64,000 bases of DNA from Trichosporon coremiiforme (lineage: Eukaryota > Basidiomycota > Tremellomycetes > Trichosporonales > Trichosporonaceae), in NCBI GenBank assembly GCA_039545355.1, contig BCJJ01000033.1:1-64000 (forward strand), in the 5' to 3' direction. Position numbers and translations under genes: made by a program. The first letter of the stretch is position 1; each line of letters begins with the position of its first letter. Under the pieces are notes generated by a model, which saw only the letters and a list, made by a program, of their open reading frames with translations, did no database searches and was not told the origin of the DNA. Of this stretch, positions 55,834-64,000 are shown one piece after another.

Positions 55834-57177
55834 GCACAGGGCACACGGATCTGCCGGTGTCGATAGATACCCGGCTGTTTCTGGAGTTAGCGAATGTTGT
55901 ATATCCAGCTGCACAGCCCAGCCATCGGCACCAGGACGTTGGAGAATTTCATCAGGCGTGCGCCGCGCGCGGACCGACGACTAAGTGGCGCCCGGGTGCA
56001 CCGGCGGGTCATCTCTATATGGACATTGTCTAACGTGGAGCGAAGCTACAAGAGCAATAGAGCGGGTCAGGCAGAGGCACAAACAGGCGCAGCAAAGTCA
56101 CTACGTGAGAAGCAAAACGGGGAGGATTCTATAGGTCGTGGCGGTATTGATGGTTGCATTGGTGTCATGACGTGGTTGGTGCGTAGCAGGGATGGGTGGA
56201 AGAAAGAATGCCCGGAGATGGTCGGGGCGGTTTCCCGATGCTGCATGCTGGGCATGCTGGGCGTTGCTGTATTGGCGTGCGCTGTTGGCTGCAGTGCAGG
56301 CTCTGCGATGCGCGATCCGCGATGAGCGGTGCGTGCTGCGTATTGCGTCACACCGCCGAGCAAACGGACAGAAGTGCACGGAGGGACGCGCAAGATGACG
56401 TGGGATTGGCATGCGTGCATGCGGGAGCGAGAACGAAATCGAGGCGGGGGCCGCGCGGCGGCCAGGCCGGCTCGCGTATGAGATGATAGAGACAAGTGAG
56501 GAAAAGGGGAAAGTAACAAGAGCAGATATAAAGAAAAATAAGAGAGAGATAGTGGGAGAATATGGATGGTGATGTGTTGCGATGATAATGGATATTGTGG
56601 AGAGATGATGGAGAGGAGATTAGAATTTTGTATGATCACCTGATGCGCACTGCGGGTGAGTCAGCTTGGGACGGTTTGTAGAAGGACGACTGAATTCTGT
56701 GAAATCCGAGGAAGAGACGGTGCAGAAGTTGTGAGGACCTGGGATAGTGGGGACGGGCTGGCGACGGGCATGGGTGGTCAGACGTCAAGCATCTAGCGCA
56801 AGGCGTCCAGATCTCACATGCGAACGTGCTGCGAGACACGACACGCATGTGCGTCATAACCATGGCGCGTGCAAAGGTGCGCGAACGTTCGTCTGCATGG
56901 GGCTGCCTCGCTGTGTAGCTGCGGAAGAAGATCGGCGGCGCCAAGGAAGATGCCGGATGATGCCAGGTAGAGCCCCGCTGATCGGCACTCCGCAGCTCCG
57001 CTCCACCGCACGACGTCCGAACCACCCTGGTCCGATCACATCGGCGTCTCCGACTTCGGACCGAGGTGGGTCCGGTGCTTGTTTGCAGGTCGATGTCGAC
57101 CATCAACCAGCCACAAGCGAGCGGTATCGACAGCGGATGCGCTAGGTTACCGTGCGTTGAGATGTCCTTCCCACTCG

Positions 57178-57405
57178 TCAGAAAGTGTCAGAACTTACCA
57201 GAGTACATATTGGTAAGACAGTCATAACTTTACATTTACACCCGGGAGCCGAACAGCCGCATCTGTGTTCCTCATCGTGTAACGGCGGGTGATCGTTTCG
57301 GCCGGGCGCTATCCTGTGGCCACCTAGGATCCGTGGCGGGACATCACCGACGAAACAGCCGAGTCCGGCGGCTCCTCCGCCCTTGAACTGGGACGCTGGG
57401 TCCAT
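57178..57405 (-). CDS. Candidate 75-residue protein with CxC-x5-CxC cluster
   Basis: ATG 57405 preceded by a CT-rich leader, ending at 57178. The peptide starts MDPASQFKGGGAAGLGCF and contains HRCGCSAPGCKCK, a metallothionein-like double CxC arrangement. About 400 nt upstream on the same strand a GCTGACTCAG acceptor (57801) pairs plausibly with a GTGAGT donor (58317), so a leader intron is possible. A GTAAGT near the C-terminus (after PICTL) could be a further donor, so the end is uncertain. Metal binding is only suggested by the cysteines. It may be a chance frame. Confidence 0.3.
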   Translation of the reverse strand: MDPASQFKGGGAAGLGCFVGDVPPRILGGHRIAPGRNDHPPLHDEEHRCGCSAPGCKCKVMTVLPICTLVSSDTF

Positions 57406-59860
57406 ATCGGTTTAGGTCGTGAGGAAGTTGTCGATGGAATGATGAGAGGGGGCGATACGAGGCAGCCAGTCAGAGTGACTTGCTGTTTCGGTCGAGAGGA
57501 GGGGGAAACGGGTGACGAGTGGCGTGGGGGAAGACGGACTCGAAGGGGTCGTGGCAGGTCCAGACTCTTCGTGTGTCAGATGTTCAGACGGTAGGAGCGT
57601 TGGCGCAAGCTTCACAACAGTGAAGCGGGCGGATGAGGAAGCGTTAAGGAGTGTGGGTGGATATGCGGGGCTGTGGCCAGGGACGAGAGACTGTGGAGAG
57701 TCAACGATCGGAAGCCGGAGGACGGTCGAAGGATACAGGTCAGGGAGACGACCGCCAGCGGTTCAATCAATAATCAGGACGTGATTAGATAGCTGAATGC
57801 CTGAGTCAGCGATAAGTTGTTGTTTGTTGTTGATGGATGTAGCGGGGAAGGAAGAGGTGCCTTCAAGGCTTGGCAAGGTTGAATGCGTGAACTGAATAAA
57901 GGGACGGAACAAGAAGGTCGAAATGAAGTCAGAATGTGGAGAGAGGGGCGGAGTGGAGAAAAATGTGGACGACTTTGCGTTCCATCATTAAAAGGGGCTG
58001 ACTGGGTGGCCCAGGATACGAGGCCGAGGACGCTGGACAGGCTGTGCAGCAGGCCGTGGGGGCGGCGGACAAGGCTGTTTCCGAACAGACGGGTCGGCTG
58101 GAGGACCATGAGGGTTGAGGAGCGGCAGGGGGACTCATGCACCGCGTGTTCTACCCATTGATCTGCTCGGCCCCTACGGTCGGTACACAGCTTGGCAACG
58201 GCACAGTACAGGCCGCATGGACCTTCAGGTTCACAGGCTGATGGGCTTGCGATGGCTTGCCAGGGCGCACCTAGGTGGGCGTTTGAGAGTTTGGAGAGGA
58301 TATGCAAAGGTACTCACCTGTTTGGCCTGTGGTTCTCCGTCTCGCTGTTGCGTGAGGGGAGGTGGGTGAAGCTGTCTGAACGGCAAGCCTTCACGCTGGC
58401 GAACGAGGTGTTACAGTCGCTGCCGTGTCGGGCGCCCCGTCAATGCGTGATACGAGAGCGACGATCGACGGGCGGTGACTTGATGCTGTGAGGTACGGAG
58501 CCGCTTGGTGGAGAAACGGTGCTAGCCGAACCAAAGCCCCGACGGGTGATGTTCTTTCACCTGACTGCGCGTCCCTCTCGACGAAAGTCTGGGAACGGTT
58601 GGCTTGCGGAGCCAGCCCAACGTGCGATGCGAGCTAGGATGTCCTGACCGCCCAGGTGTCAGGTGTCTGAAACTTCCTCGGGTCTTGAACCGTTTGAGAA
58701 GTGCGCTAGTTTGATGGGCCCGTATGTTCCGTTCGAATCCTTGAATGTGTCCTCCGCAATGTTGCTGCGGACGCCGGATCGCCAAAGACTGCTTTCTGAC
58801 TAGTCGGGCAGTCGGCCTCTGTCGACTCTCGTGACTTTTGACGGAACAGCGCTTGAGCTCTGTGCACCAACCGAGGGAGTCGAGTCAGGGGTACACAGGG
58901 ACAGTGATAAGAGGATTGAGGGAGTGCTTGCCCGGGATGGTGACCTTTGTGACTCTTAAAATGAGCCAGCGGAGGATTGTGCGCTGCGTTGTTACCTGAC
59001 AACGTCAATCGAAGTTGCGGTGAGAGCCGGGATGAGGTTGGGGTCGGACAGACGATACCCAAGCTTGAGCGTTGATCGTTGAATGAAATGAGAGAATCGG
59101 CAGGTGCGTGGCCGCGTGCGGTAGACGGTCGTCGCGTAATAGGCGTTAAGTTCTCCCAGGTTCGACTGCTTGGAGCGGGCGCGGTTGCTGCGGCGAGTGC
59201 GCAGCGGGCGATATAGCGATACTGACTGGCTGGAGAACGGATACCGGACTCCTGGCGTGCGCAGGCTGGTTGGGCTGAGACGTTTTGCCTAATCAAATTG
59301 CCGCAGGATATGGGTGGCCAGCGCGTTGCAGCTGCGGAGCCGAGGTCAAGGTCTTGTCGTTGTCCTCTTGGTCCGAATCGCGAGGGTCTCGACTCTCGTC
59401 GCGCGGAACTGCTGAGCTCTGGGATGGGCCGAGGGGTACGCGAGGGCGCTGGAAGGCGTCAAGGGCGTCGAGGGCGTCTGGGGGTGGCTTCTCCCAGGTG
59501 GTTGTCCGTATCTGTTGGCGCCGATGCCGCAGATGCCGGTGGGACCTGAGACTGCCGCAGGACTATGGGGTAACCGTCTGCAAGGACCGTGGGAGCCGGT
59601 GGGCTGGCCAGAATGCTTCCTGAAGGCTTTGGGGAAACCTCTGCAACTGAACGACCGCAAATGAGGACTGAGCGAGCGCTTAGACTATGGTGAGTTATGC
59701 AGTGAGTTCTGCGAAGCGTCTGCGCAGTGTCTGAGTCGCACTGAAACGATGTTCCAATGTTGTGGTTCGTCAGCTCCCAAGGTTGCGACCGTTTTCGAGT
59801 TTGTGCAAGCTCAGCCCTGCAGGTGCAACCAAGGATACGACGTTTCGACGTTTCGGCCTG

Positions 59861-59905
59861 GCGTCGTTGGCGTCGTTGGCGTCACTGGCGTAACTGGCGA
59901 GATGG
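59861..59905. repeat. GGCGTxxxT 9-bp tandem repeat
   Basis: Five adjacent 9-nt units: two identical GCGTCGTTG, then GCGTCACTG, GCGTAACTG and GCGAGATGG. Read on the minus strand it is a run of near-identical tripeptide units if translated. A related GGCGTC run occurs near 59456-59484. Confidence 0.65.
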
Positions 59906-60452
59906 GGGTCGTCGGGGGCCTGAACCTGAAGCCCGCTGGGTGTTGAAGGCTGGCTTGGAGGATAATGGGCAATGTGTCCTGGAGCTGCACCCGTGCGCTT
60001 TTTGTGAGATATCGAAACGCACGAGCGCAAGCAGCGAGGAAGGTCGTGAGAGGGGGGTCTTGAGTAATGGCTGATGACAAATGCACTCGTGCGACGAGAG
60101 GGGTGACGGACAGACAACCGGAGGGAAGCAAGGTGATAAGAGAAGGGAGTGAAGTGGAGGGCGGCGGCTCGAGGGCTGACTGGCGGGCTAGATTGATGAG
60201 AGCTGACCAGGTCGGGTGAGGGGTGATGCAGGTCCGTTCCGTGTTGGCGGTTGAGGAGGGACGGACAGGGAAGACGATAGGGGAGACTGAGAGGGAGATG
60301 ACTGAGTCGAAGAAGAGAAGCGAGGAATGATGAACGACGGACACGACACGAAACCGAAGCGGACAAGAGAAGTGCATGCATGCAGTATCTGGCAAACTAG
60401 TCGGTCGGTACCTACGTACGTAGGGCGGGCTGGCTCGGCTGGAAGGAAGCAT

Positions 60453-60480
60453 CAGGCTGCAGGCTGCAGGCTGCAGGCAG
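60453..60480. repeat. CAGGCTG 7-bp tandem repeat
   Basis: Three perfect CAGGCTG units and one CAGGCAG in non-coding DNA rich in CCAG/CTGG words (60440-60640). Confidence 0.7.
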
Positions 60481-63400
60481 TGTGGTAGCTGGGTAACTGT
60501 AACTGGCGGGTTGGTTCAGCCCAGCGTCAGGCGCCAGGCGGATGATGAGAGAGAGATAGCCAGCTTCCAGCCAGAGTCCAGCCAGGCCGGCAGGGCCGGA
60601 GCTTCTGGCCATCTGGCTTCTGGCTGGCCGCTGGCGGCCAAGGGCGGAGGGAAGATCGTCAATAGGAATTTGGCTCAGGTGCGCTGACTCGACTAGCGCT
60701 CATCTGCTCATCTGTCAGATCCTCTCTGATCCCTTTAGCTCCCCTGTCCCTCCGCCGGCATCCTCGCGAAGCTCGCGACCAGTAACTAGTAATCCTTACA
60801 TCGTGTAGCGCGTGTAGCACAGATTGTGGCGTAGGGCAAATGAGACATGAGGCATGTGCCGGGAGGGTCTATGGGTCCTGCTGGCGTAAGCTGTCTGCTG
60901 CAATTGACCAGGTCACTGACAAGTTTGCGGGCGCTGAGCTAACCTGGCCAAGCTCAGCAAAAGCGAAAGCCAAAGCAAGCCAAAGCCTCTGCGCGAACCG
61001 AGTTGACTCCGTAGCGGTATACCGCGGTAGGGTGTGGTCGCGACGCTGCGGTGCGCTGTTGCCTAGGAGGACAGAAAGGGGGCAGGGTGCCGCCAGGGAG
61101 GGCCAGGGAACGCAGGGACGGCTGTCATGTCAATCGGTACAGCGCAGTCAGGCCAGCCCAGCCATGCCAGCCAGACTGCCCAGGAGAGCGATCCAGGCCA
61201 TCCAGGCTCGAGGCGCTAAGGCAGGTCATACGGGGCCACGGGGCACTCTTAGTGCTTGGCCAACTGGGCCAGGCTGTCCAGGCGGGCTCCAGGCTCTGTG
61301 CCTACGCCGCCGCCCGTTAGGCCCCGTCCCTGTTCTACTTTGCGGCCACCTAACTCTCGAGTTGCTTCCCTTCCCTGCCGCCGGCGGAGCCTGCACTGGT
61401 TGCTGCATGCAGCAACCCCAGCCAGCCCAGCCAGGCACAAACGATTCACCGTCCACTAACTCCAATCGTCCCGGCGCAGATTCCAGTGCTCCGTATCGCC
61501 CGAATCCCGCAGCACTAAACGCGAGAGCCTCAGTGGCCAGAGCGCCAGAGCACTCTCGCCCAGGCTGCGTTTTGCGTTTCGTCCTGTGCCTTCCGTCCCA
61601 ATTACCCTCCGTACCTAGCGCACCAACTGCACGCCGACGTCGTCGCGGTCCGACGACCCGGTCGTCGCAGCCCGTCTCGGTCAGCACTGCCTCGCAGTTA
61701 CCGACGAGCAGGAGAAGCGCTCGCCAGTCGCAACTCGTATCAGACCAGTGCCTGCGAGCGGTACGTGCAAGCCTGCGTGCATGCAGGTGTGTAAGCGCAC
61801 AAGCGTACGCTGTAACGTGTCGGGCCAGAAGCGTCGCGAGCAACGGGCTCCCAGCGGCCCGCCGAGTCGATCCGCATCAGTGACGCCCAGACCGCCATAC
61901 GGGTATGCATCTAACCGCTGCAGACATGCAGCTCCTTGCATCCGCGGAGCACTTCGAGACCCGGACTCTCACTGCATAGTCCGCAGTCTCCGTACTCTGA
62001 GTTCCCGTTGCTGTTCGAGGTATTCGAGAACTTCTAGTGCGAACCGAAATATGCGCGCAGCAGCAGCCTACCGCCCGCAGCGGATGGTACGAAGGCTCGC
62101 TCGTGTTCCCTTCGTTCCCGCTGACCATTTGCTCCGAAGCGGCGTACGTTCACGACCTCGATGACCGTACAGGTCCCAGGTTCTGGGTCCGGCTACCTCA
62201 AGCGAAAGAGCGAAGAGACGAAAGGGAGGGACGAAGGGACGTGTTAAGGTTTCCGCCGGCGCACACCGACTGGGCAGTGAAAGTGGACTGGGCCAGGCTC
62301 GGCCGCCAGTGTCGGCCGTGCCTTTGCCGCCGGAGCTTGCTCGCCTAGGCTGCATGGCTGTCCGCATGACTTGGCGTCGCGAGCACGAGCTGAGCTAAGC
62401 AATGACGCTAGGTTTAGGCTGGACGGCTGAGAGTCAGCTATGAGATTCTCAGGTTTATCAGAGAAGCCATACTTGGCTACCAGTATTCTCTACTTCGGAC
62501 TACGAGGCAGTACGCTACGCTGGGCCAGGTCCGTGGCTGTGGCGTACCTCCTCGTGCCAGCGGGCAAACCGTCTAAGCTATCTATAGCTGTCTAGATCCT
62601 CTAGGGTGACGGTGCGAGGATCGTGTGCAGACCCGAGCAGGCTTCCACAGGCGCGCGCAGGTGCACAACAAGTGTCCGCCGGCCAGGCGGTTTGGGCGGC
62701 CCGGGCTTGGCCAGATCCATGACCTAAGATCTGCAGCTGGTCATGCGCCACTCGTCGGTGCCGGCCGTCACCGGCCGGCGACCGGTCCGTATCCGATATC
62801 CAAATGTGGCCAGAAGTCCTCGTCCGTATGGTCTGGACCGGGTCTTCGCCAGTCTCCTCCTAGACTCTCCAATGACTCCAAGATCCTAATCTCCAGACGG
62901 AAGTGGACGGTGGTGGGTGACTGTGCCCGCTCTACATGGTAGTGGGGACGAGGGTCATAGTGGGCGTGGTTCGCATGGTACTGTGGAACGCTGGAACACG
63001 AAACGCCACGACGAGCGCAGCAGGCAGCAGGAGGTGGCGGTGTGCGGTATGTCCGTTCGTCATCGTGCTCGCCTCCCCCGACGTCATGTGTATTGATTCA
63101 TATCGATTCAAAGACGAAGGCAACGAGGCACGCGAGTGATGAGCGAGAAATACGGATGCGGTCGCGTCCGACACATCCTTTTGCTCCTTTTCTCCCACGA
63201 CTCGATTGTGTCGCGTACCCAGGCGCCGGTAACAATTGAGAGAACTGCATACGCTATGAATACCAGTAAACACGCCCGGGCCTGCAACAATCAAAGTGTC
63301 GGCGAGCTCGGCGCAGCCCAAGATCTCGGTGCCGGGATGGGGGCGCAGCGTAGCATTTGGCTCTAAAGTTCGATCACAGACTGTCTCGCTTCCCATACAT

Positions 63401-64000
63401 TCTGTTCTTGTTCTACGTACTCCCGGCCAAGCTTTTCGCAAGCCATGTCCGGCTCCCAGCACACAGGTGGTCCGGGTGGCGCTGCGGTGACTGCGCCGGC
63501 TGCGAAGCCCGCCAAGTCTGCGACACGAATGAGATCATGAGGAGTCCAGCGACGATCACATTCATTCAAGTTCATTACGACCATTTATTGCTCATATTAC
63601 TCATGCCAGTTTACCCAGATGTGCCGAGTTTACATGCAGCTTGCGTCACACTCACCCAGGAGATCGGGGACGAGGAGTCAGAAGCAGGGGATATATGAAA
63701 GGTACCACTACTGCGCCAACGGCGCACGCAGGTGACAGCTAGGCGACACTTGGTGACTCCCGACGACCACGACGGTGGTACCGTCGGTCCGCGGCGTCGG
63801 CTACTTCCCGCTCAGCCCTGCTGCCCCTGCCCCTTGCAGACACTGTCCCGAACGGACCTGGTGCCAGCATAGCCAGATCTTGTAGCGTCGTGCAGGGGCG
63901 ATGTCACCGCCCGACCAGCCATGTCTGCCACTCCCAATAACCGAACAAACACGCAGGCCACAAGGTCAACGGAAGCTGAGCAAGTAGCTGTCCGGGTCGG

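Larger units (their letters stand above)
55834..64000. other. 8.2-kb right end without a supported gene
   Basis: No protein family was recognised on either strand. Long frames here (for example 60840-61883 on plus) have composition typical of chance frames in GC-rich DNA. The stretch 57400-60400 is strongly CT-rich on the minus strand, which suggests a leader or promoter read leftward toward the small ORF at 57178-57405. A second pyrimidine-rich minus-strand block lies at 56480-56640. The far right (63000-64000) shows a hydrophobic frame fragment at about 63200-63290 on minus that I could not build into a gene. Short tandem repeats are listed separately. Confidence 0.35.

Noticed and set aside
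58725..58745. tRNA B-box-like GTTCGAATCC on the plus strand
   Set aside because: The only A-box-like word lies too close (about 28 nt) and does not match; no cloverleaf.
60840..61883. 347-residue plus-strand frame in the right gene-poor region
   Set aside because: No motif, erratic Cys/Pro/Arg composition, no splice-compatible extension; looks like chance in GC-rich DNA.
63108..63584. Hydrophobic and acidic minus-strand frame fragments near the right edge
   Set aside because: They could not be joined into one gene with consistent phases or a recognised family.
1..64000. Transposons, CRISPR arrays, rRNA and bacterial-type operons
   Set aside because: No transposase, reverse transcriptase, terminal repeats, spaced direct repeats or rRNA motifs were seen; the genome is eukaryotic.

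Overview
The window is nuclear DNA from a GC-rich basidiomycete yeast. Best guess is Tremellomycetes, probably Trichosporonales near Cutaneotrichosporon, Trichosporon or Apiotrichum. The evidence is eukaryotic genes split by many very short introns (commonly 34-45 nt, GTNNGT donors, CTGAC/CTAAC branch sites, CAG/TAG acceptors), strong C/G third-position preference, CT-rich leaders, and Cryptococcus-like calcineurin B, chitin deacetylase and Kre6/Skn1 proteins. Species is not proven.

Layout. 1-12 kb: a partial spliceosomal Cwc22 (-) shares a short divergent promoter with phosphoacetylglucosamine mutase (+). A Zn2Cys6 regulator (-), an NKAP-family protein (+), a small PPxY membrane protein (-) and a GPI-type chitin deacetylase (-) follow. 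12-20 kb: Glo3-type ArfGAP (-) and calcineurin B (+) form a divergent pair, then a tail-anchored low-complexity protein (-). 20-25.7 kb is gene-poor. 25.8-34.4 kb: Kre6/Skn1 beta-glucan synthesis protein (+), a 16-exon Zn2Cys6 regulator (-) and an SDR dehydrogenase (-). 34.7-50 kb, all minus strand: a 1298-residue disordered protein with a TPX2-like tail, a Cdc4/Fbw7-type F-box WD40 protein, ATP synthase epsilon, a Csc1/OSCA/TMEM63 channel and ribosomal protein L11. 50-56 kb: an F-box protein and an 18-exon sterol-glucosyltransferase-like protein (both +). 55.8-64 kb holds no gene I can support firmly, only a CT-rich minus-strand stretch ending in a small Cys-cluster ORF.

How the genes relate. 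Most are housekeeping and unrelated. Several act on the cell surface: the mutase makes GlcNAc-1-phosphate for UDP-GlcNAc and so chitin, the deacetylase turns chitin into chitosan, Kre6/Skn1 acts in beta-1,6-glucan synthesis, and calcineurin B and the Csc1 channel belong to calcium and stress signalling. The spacing is loose and no co-regulation is shown. I found no mobile element, tRNA, rRNA, CRISPR array or obviously new multi-gene system. The most distinctive signals are gene architecture (33-36 nt introns, a 12-nt microexon, an ATG-only exon), a glycosyltransferase with a VPS13-like tail, and two candidate small proteins. Exon coordinates were worked out by hand; every complete multi-exon model closes in frame, but single-base errors are possible.
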